From the NCBI GenBank assembly GCA_030248295.1, contig JASANH010001629.1, positions 38,014-102,013 of the forward strand: 64,000 bases of DNA, written 5' to 3'. This stretch comes from Mesodorylaimus sp. YZB2_4. Taxonomy: Eukaryota > Nematoda > Enoplea > Dorylaimida > Dorylaimidae. A model generated the notes under the pieces. The model had not been told where the DNA came from and searched no databases. It saw only the letters and a list, made by a program, of their open reading frames with translations. Made by a program: the position numbers and the translations under genes. Shown piece by piece: positions 35,710 through 50,564 of the stretch (position 1 is the first letter of the stretch; every line of letters starts with the position of its first letter).

Positions 35710-38700
35710 GTCGTTGGTGTCTTTGGCACTAAGCTATCATCCAAACTTAGCATCGAGACCAAACAGCACGATCCCACTTTCAAAATGTTCAAAAATCAAA
35801 TTTCACCCCAGTCCTTCTCTTTTGCTTTCGAGTGGTAATTTTTTAAAAATTAATCGAATACGCTTAACGAGAACGATGGAACAAGTGAAGCAATAATTAA
35901 AAGTTCCAGGCGGCCAGCTCGACCGATGCAGAGAAACATGAAAGCGCGTTCCTCTTAGCAGTTAGCTTTTTTCGAAAACGACGAGACGAAGCAGCAGGTG
36001 ACAGACACTATCTTCAACACACTCACGGTCGATGGAAGCAGTCGAACGAGCTCGCCGCGTCGGTGAACTATTGTTAAAATGGAAAATAGCAGGCAGCTGC
36101 GATCCCAATCTCCTCCTTTCAACGCGTACCAACAAGAAGCCAACTCGTGTTTAACGATGAAGCGCCCCACTCCAACCTCGATTAGCAAGCGATGGTGCTC
36201 TTTTTATTGCACGGCCACCATTCATTTTACAATCTCGCTGCACCCACGCCGTCCTCGCCTTCGATTGCGTCATGGTCATTAGCACACATACACACTTGCC
36301 CATACGATCACACGATCAGTCAGAATAAATGGTCTCTAAAATATATAAAACACATTATTCCACTCTGGCACATCAGAATATTTTATGCTCAATTGCACAC
36401 ATTTTATCCCCCCCCCCCCCCCCCCGAGCACCGTTTGATCCACCAAGCGCCAAAGGAACCTTATCGCCAGGTTCTAGCCTCTCGCGCAGAGTCTTTCAAT
36501 TGCCTTCAAGCAATTCACATTCGTCACGCCAGACCGGTGTTCGTTGAGGAGGCACTAGAATCGAATCGAATCTGCACGATAAGTTTTCTTTTCCTATTTT
36601 GCAAATGCGCGCTTCGAAACTGGTTTTCCTCTCCCACCCTTTCCCACGGGTCTAATGCCCATGCAAACCATCCATAAGCACATATCACCTTCACAAAAAA
36701 ACACACCAGCAGCACGATTAATTTACCAAAGTGAGAGCCTGATTGGTTAAAAAATGTCCAACCTTATTTTTCCTGCACCGCCTACTCGATGAATGCTTTT
36801 GCTTTCTATCTATGCACGCCATATAAAGCCAGCAAAAGCCAACTAGAACAGCACTCACCAAAGATCAATAATACTACCAGCTGAAAAGGCACACAAGAAA
36901 TGGCCAGCAGGAACCAAAATTCCAGTCTCATTCCTTTCTAAGATGTCCGATAGAAAATGAATCTTCACTTCAGTTCAATTACTGATTTTGCATCAGCAGA
37001 GCCTATCGCCAAAAAAAGCAAATTAGACTTTCGACGCGACGATGAACTACTTTAACGACTATTCCGACCAATTATGCTACGGCCAATTCGACATATCATC
37101 TATTCCCATAACCAGAAAAGACAATCACTCTCCTCAGGCGAGGCACTCGACAACCTCTCTCGACGACCCACTGGCTCCAATGATATTGAATCCGCTTTCT
37201 GCAAAGAAATCGAACGAAGACGCGCAAAAGACGAGGAGGAATTGAAAAAAACGCGAACGAGACTAAATCAACTTTTTCAACTGATTATATGTTTCTCATA
37301 ATCTTTGTGGACCTGTAAATAACTCTTTTCTAACAAACTTTCGAAATGTCAAGCAAATCAAGCCAGCCACCTACTGTATCTTATGAAACTCTAAAATTTA
37401 TTCACAGCCATAAATCGTATTTAATCGAGAAAAAAAAAACGAAAACAGCGCAGAGCCAAGGCCAACCCGGAGTTTCCGGCTGGCTTTTCCTCAATTTTTC
37501 GAAGTCCTCTGTTCTGTTTCGCTAGCGAAATGCACGAGGCTACTCGATCCCCTAGCCGACAGCAAATGTCACACTTGGAGGGAAGGAAAGGTTAGCTGAG
37601 TACTGGCGTCAGAGGCAATCCATCGCTGAGCGTTGCAAATTCTCGACTGTTGAATCGAAAATCCGAGCACTGCTAATACTAAGCCCGTGCCCCCTGATTT
37701 GGAGCTTTAGTCGAGTCGAGCCGAGGTGAACGCATTCGCTTTGGTATTAAACGAGATAGGACGAGGTGGGAATAACGGTCGACAACGAGCTAATGGTGTT
37801 GCTCGATGTGCCTTCGTTCTAAAAAAGACTATACGAAAGCTGAGATGAGTCTGAGAAGGCAAAGTCTAGGCATTCCATGAGCATGACGTACGAGCACAAC
37901 ATCGAAGCTTATCGACAAAAAAGCAGAGCTGAGCGACTAATGGAGGCGAGAATGTTCCTTCTTTCCACCGAGCAGTCTCCTATTCAACGAATATCGATAA
38001 GAAGCTCCGACTGCACCGATGCCCGAGCATTAGCAAAGACCCTCGAGGAATAAGTCAGTTCAAATAAAACGATTTCATCATCACAATTCGAGGTCGTGCA
38101 CGCGTTTAACTTTGCATCGCAGTTACACGTGTGTCCGCAATCACAGGCCATAAACCTTCCTATCACCTGACTATCCCACGGGTGCTTTTATCAACCGTTA
38201 CCACCGGCCAATAACGACCGTGACAAATGCGAAAAGGCAATAGAGGCGAGACAAACGATTTTCCACGGGCCAACTAAATGATGTTTTCTTCGGCCCGCTT
38301 CGCACGCCTAGAAAGCAAAAGCACGACTCGGACGGCTTTGCGCATAAGTTTAACCAGGGAGAAGGGCCGTCGTTGCTTCGTCCCTTTTGTCCCATCCACT
38401 GCGTGTATTCTCATCTCGCCACTGACGCCCCTGCGCGTGTGTTAAAATGATCGATCCAGCCTGACCAGCTATGCTCGATCCCAGAACGCGAGAGCTTTCT
38501 CTCGTTCCTAACAGATTCTCGCGGCCTCACCGGAACCGCTTCCTCAACGTTCTTGAACCACGGCCATGGCGGCGGGGGCGGAATTCGACCGATTTCGAGA
38601 CCGATAGTACCGACCAAACTAATTAAGTTACCCGCCTTCCAATGTCATTTGTGTGTCCAACTTGGAATTCGACCCATTTTTCTCATGAAGAGCTTTCATC

Positions 38701-39415
38701 GAAAAACAAGGGAAATTCAGCCTGACAGGTCTCGACCGACGATAAAGCAAACTAAAATGCTTTTCAGCATGTTGTCGCTTTTAAGCAATAATTATCATCA
38801 ATCTTTTCCAAAAAAGAAAGAAACTTGAGATGACATCAGTAGAACTGTCAGCCACGACAGCCGATGCATTTTTATGCACGGAAAAATTTCTTAACCGAGT
38901 TTAATCCCAAAAGCAAGCGCCTTCCGCTTCGAACTAACTACTTGCGAGCACCCGTTGAACCGGATGCCGTCGCGAAGTGCTTGAATGCTCTTTTCATGCT
39001 AGCGCAAGCAGAACTAGAAATTATTCCACCCGTTTCCTTAGATCCCTCAAGCAAATTTACACAAGGAAGAATGGATAAAATCCTACTTTTACTCCTCATC
39101 CAACAAGGTCCATCAGGAAATAAACCGAACGAGCGAAAATCACAGCAAGGCAAGCACCAAACGAACGCAGACTGGATTATAATTCTTTTGTTCGCTAATC
39201 GTACACCTATTATATTGAAAGTGTCTCAATTATTGGCGAAGGAACGAGGAGGACTCCATCCCCCAATCCATTTGATTGCAAACTCGCGCTTCTAGCAGAC
39301 AACAGCCTACGACCTCCCTTATTGGCGCCAAATTTGAATTTCCAATCTGCACTTGACGAATTTAGTTTTTAGTAACATTATAAACATCAACATCTAAAAA
39401 TTATTATTATTTTAT
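35710..39415. other. About 3.7 kb region without a supported gene
   Basis: Upstream of PITPNM and probably holding its 5' UTR and promoter. It contains a C14-type run near 36412-36425. Open frames include 37042-37245 with an overlapping frame at 37074-37301 whose C-terminal part is charged and coiled-coil-like (KEIERRRAKDEEELKK), and 38864-39295 (143 residues, with a Leu-rich stretch DKILLLLLIQQ). None shows a known domain. This is the largest unexplained stretch and may hide short exons. Confidence 0.4.
36412..36425. repeat. Poly-C tract
   Basis: A homopolymer of about 14 C in noncoding sequence upstream of PITPNM. Exact length is uncertain because homopolymers are often mis-sequenced. Confidence 0.8.
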
Positions 39416-39715
39416 TTATTGTCTACCATATCTCCCAATTTGTGTTTTACAATTAGGACAATAATGTATAGTATCTTTACACTTATCATAGCACAGTGGT
39501 ATCCAGCAACACAGCCAAGGCACGACCAGTAAGAATCCAGAGGCGAATAGACTGGCGCACAGTCTCCAACTGTATTTTCCTCTCACATGCTCGACTTGGG
39601 TAGTGACCAAAGTACGGCATCGTGGACAATTCACTGTCGTGGGAAAATCACGTAACAGACTCTGAACCCGTGCAGAAATCAAAGGCGCCTTTTCATTTAT
39701 TCCAATTTTCGACAT
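39416..39715 (-). CDS. LITAF-domain protein, copy 1
   Basis: LITAF/SIMPLE-type proteins are monotopic membrane proteins of late endosomes and lysosomes that help sort cargo with ESCRT and Nedd4 ligases. 99 residues from the ATG at 39715. The two halves of the zinc knuckle are present: NCPRCRTLV and, after a hydrophobic membrane-inserted helix (SLFASGFLLVVPWLCCWIPL), HYCPNCKTQIG. The N-terminus is short and lacks the PPxY and PTAP motifs of the vertebrate protein. The frame extends upstream without another ATG, so a small upstream exon is possible. AATAAA signals (minus strand) overlap the stop codon and lie within a few bases of it, implying a very short 3' UTR. A second copy sits 5.4 kb away on the other side of the Vasa gene. 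Confidence 0.85.
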   Translation of the reverse strand: MSKIGINEKAPLISARVQSLLRDFPTTVNCPRCRTLVTTQVEHVRGKYSWRLCASLFASGFLLVVPWLCCWIPLCYDKCKDTIHYCPNCKTQIGRYGRQ

Positions 39716-40478
39716 CTTCGAAATGTTCACATTCGCTTTCAAAATCCAATTGCTGGCCACCCTTTTATAGAAATTGTAATTTTACGTTTTTTTGGATATG
39801 AAAACAATGTTGGGAGCGAATGTTCTCGAGCCAACGTCCTTAGTCACCACTGTGTACTCTGCATGGCCTGACATATTTGCCAGACGCAAGTGGAAAACTG
39901 GTTGTCGACAGGGCCAATCGACGTCACTGCCATTGAAAATCTTGAAAGCATGTGCTTCCCTGACTGGTTACACGTGCATAGCTCTGGCTTTAGACTAACT
40001 GCTAATTGGTGTGCAGGGCAGGACTCCCCTGGTCTCATCAGCATGGCCACACCAATGACTCATCGCAGTGATTCATACCCAGACTATTGACAAACTGCCG
40101 CCACCTTTTACCGCCCAGAAAGACTCCAAACAAGGCAATGTCAGGCACGACCATTCCTCGCCAGCTTCTGCCATCCTCCCGTGTGCTTACACGCGCCGCC
40201 AGTGGCTGGGTACGTGCTGTGTCTGGCCAACATGCCATTTCACCCCAGCCACAATGAGGTTATGATTCTCCACCCAGCATACCAACAGTACAAAACTATA
40301 ACATGTCAGAAAGTCAGCCACTACCAAAACATCCCAGATTGCATCTTCATCTGCAACACAGACTCTCCACCAATTGTAAAATTTATCTAGGCACAGTTTG
40401 CCACTAGGATATATAATGCGAAAGTAAAAATACCAGCCCGGACGATTCGGTGGCTCAGTCTTGCTGTCGTACATGGCA
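39716..40478. other. Spacer between LITAF copy 1 and Vasa
   Basis: 763 bp. Minus-strand frames at 39844-40238 run through it but show no domain. The Vasa 3' UTR is expected in the right part if the tentative last exon is correct. Confidence 0.45.
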
Positions 40479-44770
<4,292 letters not shown>

Positions 44771-45082
44771 TTTGGTATCGATTTAGTAATGGTATTATTG
44801 AAAAATAAAAAATTATGAATAAGCCGAAGAACGAAGAAGACGAGACTAAAACTCGTTCCATCACAATTTTGCGCAATGTACCATAAGGTCAATTCTCGCG
44901 GCTTCTAGCAAGCGACAACTGCTACCTGAGTATCATGGCGGGTAATTCAAATGTTGAACTTAACGTCATCATATATGGATAACGTTATCAGCGCATTATC
45001 TTTGATTCCATGACCCCTTACATTTGTTTACGGTCCCTTTATTATCACCCAAAAATTGAACACAACGCAACAATTTGCCAAA

Positions 45083-45454
45083 TTATGCCATGCGAACATA
45101 TTGGCCAATTTTAGTCTTACAATTAGGACAGTAGTGAACGGTATCTTGGCATTTTTCTAGACAAAATGGCAACCAACAAAAGAACCAAGGAATGATTAGT
45201 ACAAATCCTAGAGCGAATAAGACAGCGCATATGATCCAAGTAAACGTGCCTCTGACATGGTCGACTTGTGTTGTGACCAGTGCACGACACACTGAACAGT
45301 TGACTGTGGTTGGGTGATTACGTAACAGGCGTTGGAGATTGGGTCTTATCAAAGGCGGTTTCTCCTCTTCGCCAGGCGTAGTCGGAATCGAAGGCCATTC
45401 GAATTCTGGCGACGTAGACGTGCCATCGCCCTGACTCGAGCCGCTCTTGAACAT
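45083..45454 (-). CDS. LITAF-domain protein, copy 2
   Basis: 123 residues from the ATG at 45454. The C-terminal 80 residues are the LITAF domain: NCSVCRALVTTQVDHVRG, a hydrophobic insertion segment (VLFALGFVLIIPWFFCWLPF), then HYCPNCKTKIGQYVRMA. The N-terminal 40 residues are Ser/Pro/Glu-rich and unlike copy 1. Expected at endosomal or lysosomal membranes. It lies 312 bp upstream of the Vasa start on the same strand; with copy 1 it brackets Vasa, so the pair probably arose by local duplication. A pyrimidine-poor AG just before the ATG could be an acceptor, so an upstream exon is not excluded. Confidence 0.88.
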   Translation of the reverse strand: MFKSGSSQGDGTSTSPEFEWPSIPTTPGEEEKPPLIRPNLQRLLRNHPTTVNCSVCRALVTTQVDHVRGTFTWIICAVLFALGFVLIIPWFFCWLPFCLEKCQDTVHYCPNCKTKIGQYVRMA

Positions 45455-46861
45455 GTCTGTTTGAAATGGAAGAGTCGAGTGATCACAAAATTAACATATC
45501 TAAAACTCCAATAAAATGAGCAATAATGAATGGGCAACAGCAGTGACTAGGGGTGCTGACTTTGAACTCGTTCTATCTCGTGACGCATAAAATGTGTGCA
45601 TAGGAGCATGGCGAGTATTATTATCGCTCCTTCGTCTGTTCTCCATCGGCGTTCCCAGCTGGCTGCTAGTAAGCCACCCTGTAGCACGGAGATAGCCGAC
45701 TCACGTGTACGTTTTATGCGTGCATGGGAAAAAGACTAGAGCTAGTAAACCTATGAGCGATGCCGCTAATGGATGCCAGACAACTGAGAATATGCGGCCT
45801 GAACAAGAAGCCCGACATGCTTACTGAAGGGCGAACGAACTGTCAAAGGGGTCGTGAGAACTGATAGACGGATTTGGTTTGAAAAACAGTGCGTATTTGA
45901 GCTGTCTATTAAAACAGTCAATGCAGCTGATGCTGGTGCTAGTGCTTTCATTTGTAGAGTGCAATGGCTTTGAGTGAGGCTTGCAGAACCCGGTCAGCAG
46001 AAATGCATTCCGTCATCCACTAGCAGGCCATAACAGTACAGTGCCCATAACTCGATCTGACCAATCTGTATGTGCCAAGTTTTACTGCCCTGTCTTGTCA
46101 CCCTGCCAGCGTTGGTGACAGCTGTTCTATGCAGTTACAGACTGCGCCTCAAGGCATCCCCTTCTCCTATCCGATGCCCAAACATGTTAGGCCAAGTTCT
46201 ATAAAAGGCTTAGGGAAACAATCAGGGTCTGACACTTTGTTTTCTCAGCTTTTTCTCACAAATTTATTTGCAGGGCATATAACACAGGAAGAGCTCGTTT
46301 CCTACGCACTGCTGTCAAATGCTGAATAGATTATCACTCTTAATTTTCGCACTTATTCGATCAGTTTGCGAAAAAAAGCTTCGCCACGTGAGTGATCCAC
46401 ACTCTAATCAGGTGTCCCACGAGACCTATCGAACGTCTCTGATTGCTGTCAGCTCATTCAGTTCGAAGTGTGCGAGCAGTGATTTTGGTAAGTAGTGTTG
46501 AGCCTTCCCCAGGACTCCGTATCCAGCATGCATGTAACGAAGTTGTGAGTGTAAGCACTTGGTTCGAATTCCGATGTGATGGTCACCGTTCGTCGACGTG
46601 TTGTGATTGGCGTGGATATTTGATTGCACCTATCAGCGCACTGGTTCAGAGACCTCGTCTGCCTCTCCTAGGTCAGGGCTAGACAGCAGGCCGAGAGCTC
46701 GTTCGAGGCTCAGTTACTGCGCAGGCCCTCAGGGTGACTGGTGTTGATGTCCTGGTCTGATCGTGAGCTGCACTCTAGGCAGTTTGAGTCTGGAACCCTT
46801 TACGGCCGACACGTTCAACTGCTCTTGAAGTGAGTCTGAGCGGTCTTCCTGTGTGCTGGGA
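45455..46861. other. Gap without a supported gene
   Basis: 1.4 kb with only short open frames lacking domains. A TTCTCACAAATTTATTTGCAG-like acceptor occurs near 46274 but has no matching exon that I can justify. Confidence 0.45.
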
Positions 46862-47050
46862 ATGAACTGTACTCGAGATGTGGGCTCGCTCCTTCGCCAG
46901 GCCCTACTCTTGCTTGTCGTAATATCCCTAATCGTAAGGACGGGCCAAGGACTTCAGTGTGAAATCGTACTGAAAGGTACTGCATGTACTGAATGTTCAG
47001 CCCCTAACACAGGCTTTTGTGTGAATCACCTGAATCCGAAAACGGGCTGA
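46862..47050 (+). CDS. Possible short secreted Cys-containing peptide or first exon
   Basis: From the ATG at 46862 the frame encodes 62 residues: a polar start, a strong hydrophobic core (ALLLLVVISLIV) that ends RTGQG, then a short segment with four cysteines (LQC, ACTEC, FC) and a stop. The LQC start after the signal peptide recalls Ly6/three-finger proteins, but the rest is too short for that fold. A GTACTG donor just after LKG could end a first exon there. It cannot be the signal exon of the downstream 5'-nucleotidase, which has its own. Weak candidate. Confidence 0.3.
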   Translation: MNCTRDVGSLLRQALLLLVVISLIVRTGQGLQCEIVLKGTACTECSAPNTGFCVNHLNPKTG

Positions 47051-47472
47051 GGCAGGACCAAAGTCGCCATGGCTTTCAGGCATTATAAACATGGCGTACG
47101 TAGTAACAAAGCCTGGCCGCCTTCCGAAAGGAACCTTTCCTCGCTAGCTCGCCCAAAAGCCTGTTGCTGCTTTCTGAGGCATGCGAACAGTGTGTACGCA
47201 TCATCACATTACTTGTCGGCTCTACAGTTCACGAATTCTTTGGGGTCGCCCAAGCGAATGATGCCTGCCATTTCAGTGCCTAATCCGCACGTGCATCCCC
47301 AGTCAGTGGCGCGACGGTTTCAAGTACACAATGCTTCTTGCGAACAAGCATCTGCTCGAGTTTTCCATTGTCATCAAGGGAAACCAGCTTGACTGGCAAT
47401 GTTCGAATGGTGACTAGCTTCGTCTAACGTTTCAGGCGGCGGCTTCATGCAGATTTTTGACCGGCAGTCGCA

Positions 47473-49893
47473 ATGAGTATCGATCAATGGCTCGTCTCGA
47501 TTCGATTACTGATCTTGGTCAGTGCAGTGTCCCCGATCAAGGCGGAGTATCCGTTGACCATTTTGCACACGAATGATGTGCATGCGCGTTTCGTCAGTTT
47601 CAACGATCGTCAGCGCCCATGCGAGAAAAATGATTTGGCATCGAATAAGTGCTATGGAGGGGCGGCCAGACGAATGACTGCTATGAAGCGGTTTCGCAAA
47701 GAAGATCCCAATGTGCTCTCGCTGGATGCGGGAGATCAATTTCAAGGTACCCTCTGGTACACAGCTCTAAAATGGCAGCCCATCGCTCAGTACATGAATG
47801 TGATGAAGTACGATGTCATGGTAAGTGTAGGCACAAATAGTAGCTAGTCGGTCACTGGCATTGGTTTTAGGCATTCGGAAATCACGAATTCGATGACGGA
47901 CTCGAAGGACTGGAACCGTTCGTACGTAACCTTACTACACCCATTGTCAATAGTAACATCGAGGACCTGGGCAGCCCATTGAAGGATTTGTATCATACAA
48001 AGATTATCAAGGAAATTGGAGGACAGAAAATTGGTATGCGGACAATTTAGTCAGAAGGGTACTCTGGTCGAGTTTTGGGCTTAAAGCGCTCGTGGAGCCT
48101 GTACTCTAGGAGCGATACAAATACGACTAGAATGCATTCCTTTGATGAGACTTGAGTGAGGGAGGCACCAAATCGACAGACTTATTGCTCCCTCTCCTCC
48201 TATTGTATCACCCAAAACAATCCGGGTCTGAACCTTTCACGAAAAGAGAGTCCCCAGTCCAGTCAATCTTGTCTGGCTTTACTAGCTATCATCGGTTGCA
48301 CGACCACCGACACGCCTCAAGTGGCCCGACCGGGCCCCCATTTGCAATTCCGTGATGAAATACGGGCGCTGCAACCAATCGTCGATGAACTGATCGCTTC
48401 AGGCATCAACAAAATTATCGTGCTTAGTCACGCTGGCATTGTTGTCGATCGGCTTATTTGCCAGCAAGTCCGAGGAGTGGACATTGTGGTCGGTGGTCAC
48501 TCGCACACATTCCTGTGGACGGGTACGCAACCTTCGACCGAGCCCCCCGAGGGCCCCTATCCCGAAGTCTACGCCAATGGATGCAGTCAGAACTGTCTGG
48601 TCGTGCACAACTACGCTTATGGCAAGTACCTGGGTCGCTTGCGAGTGACATTCGATGACCAGGGCGTACTGAGGAACTGGTCGAATAATAACCCAGTCTT
48701 GCTGGACGCTGCTCGGTTTCCTGAAGATGAAGAGATCGCTGGCTTGCTGAAACCTTACGAAGGGCAGCTGGAACACTTCCAGAAGACTATAGTGGCCGAC
48801 ACTGCTGCGGCCTTGGATGGCTTGAGGCGATCGTGCCGCATGAGAGAATGCAATCTGGGTAAGTTGTCTATAGTTAGTTAGGCTCGTATTACTGGAATGA
48901 GGGACCAGTGGAGGATTTGCACCATGTCTAAATACCGGGACAGCAAACAAATTTTACGACTTGATTCACGGCTGAAATATCACCCACACCCAGCTGCTGG
49001 CTCCGTGTAGAGGAGACAGTAGATTGCCTTGCGAGCCTCTACAGTCGGTCGATTCTCAGTGCCGCAGGGCAGTCAAGGAGGACCTCCTATCGGGATAATA
49101 CGCTACAGACACAAGCACACACACAAAAACTGGAAAAGCTGCTGCCTCACAATTAGAGGATTGCATAGATACTTGCCTCACAAATAGAGGATGTGGTACT
49201 TGCGCCTGACCAATCGCCTCCTTTCTAGGCAATCTTCTGGCCGACGCGGCTGTCTACTTCTATACCAAACGCAAGTTAGAGGCTCAGAGAAATGCTAGCG
49301 ACAAAGGTTGGTCCACAGCGGCCATTGGTCTCTGGAATGGTGGTGGCGTTCGTGACTACGAAACTCCGGCAGGCAGCAACATGACTTTGGAAGACCTTTA
49401 CACCATCATGCCCTTCCAAAACACCATCGATAAAATCACCCTGAAAGGGATCCATTTGAAAGAAGCCTTCGAGCACGCAGTAGCCGGCTATGACCCGTCT
49501 GAAGCAGCAGGCAAGTTCCTGCAGGTCAGTGGCGTCAAGGTGATCTACGACTTGTCCAAACCGAATGGTCAACGTGTCAAGCGCATTCGAATACGATGCC
49601 ACGAATGCGGTGTACCACGGTACGAGGATTTGGACTACAACAAGATCTACGATGTGGTCACGCACACCTATGTTTCCGGAGGCGGTGACGGGTTTGCTGT
49701 GCTCAAGGAAAACAAGCTGAGCAGTGACTCTTCCAACATTCTCGACACCGATGTGGTCCTCGACTACGTCAAGACCTACAGGCCATTGCTCACAGGGGAA
49801 GAACTACGAATCGAGTTCGACGACGGGAGTGGGAATACATCGTACCTGCCACCATTACCACCAGAGTTCCTGAACCAGACGAAAAGGCGTTAA
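47473..49893 (+). CDS. NT5E: Secreted 5'-nucleotidase (CD73/apyrase family)
   Basis: Hydrolyses extracellular AMP (or ATP/ADP in apyrase-type members) using two metal ions. Four exons: 47473-47820, 47871-48033, 48286-48858, 49229-49893; 582 residues. A signal peptide (residues 1-24, ending PIKA) is followed by the metallophosphoesterase domain: TILHTNDVHARF (Asp, His), DAGDQFQG, AFGNHEFDDG, LSHAG and GGHSHTF supply the metal ligands. CRMRECNLGNLLADA begins the C-terminal nucleotide-binding domain, with LWNGGGVRDYE and VSGGGDGFAVL for the base and ribose contacts. The C-terminus ends polar (EFLNQTKRR) with no hydrophobic GPI signal, unlike vertebrate CD73, so the product should be soluble. Purinergic signal control or nucleotide salvage is the likely role. 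CD73 and apyrase cannot be told apart by eye. Confidence 0.92.
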
Positions 49894-50564
49894 GGGGGAA
49901 GTCCGTGATGACCATGTGCGCTCACATATGCCTCATGCACGCAGCTGTTTTTTTTTGATGGCCCTACAGTACATGGTCTACATAATTTTAGTGCATTGAA
50001 CTGTGCGTACACTTCTGGCTTGTCGTCGAGACGAAGGTAGCAGGGAACGCCCTTAGTCTCACATATCGGTCACAGCTGGCAGGTAGCGCCTACTCAAAAG
50101 AGCTGTCCTCGCAAGATAATCCTACTGCTAACTACATTTCTTTCTGTGAGAGCAAATATTTCATTTGCTGCGCACCTGACACACCTTGGCAGCTTCTATT
50201 CATAGAGCTAACCAGTCGGCATGTCGTCATATCGTGTCCATCAACCTCTCAGCGAAGGAATGCCTAGTCGTAATTCGCCAAGTAGCCTGAACTGGATTTA
50301 ATAGCTATTTTTGGAAAACGATATGTCAACCTTTGGTGTGGATGGCTAACTTTGACATCGAGATGGAATGTGCTGGTGAGTTGAATAAGGGCAATGCGCA
50401 AAGTCAAGTGACTAGTGCACGAAATTACAAAGGCCGAGTAAGATTTAATGAGTACAGGAACACTTCTACAAGGGATCCGAATGTGTGGTACTGTATATAA
50501 CAACATGGTCAAGACATAAACCTGTCGTACTGGCTGGTCATTACAGCCTTGATGAATTCCACTT
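49894..50564. other. Tail-to-tail spacer
   Basis: Holds the 3' ends of the 5'-nucleotidase (+) and the Gly/Ser modular gene (-). No other feature is supportable. Confidence 0.5.

Noticed and set aside
39416..39760. Longer LITAF copy 1 protein starting at 39760
   Set aside because: The codon there is GTG, not ATG. The first ATG is at 39715 and leaves the domain complete.
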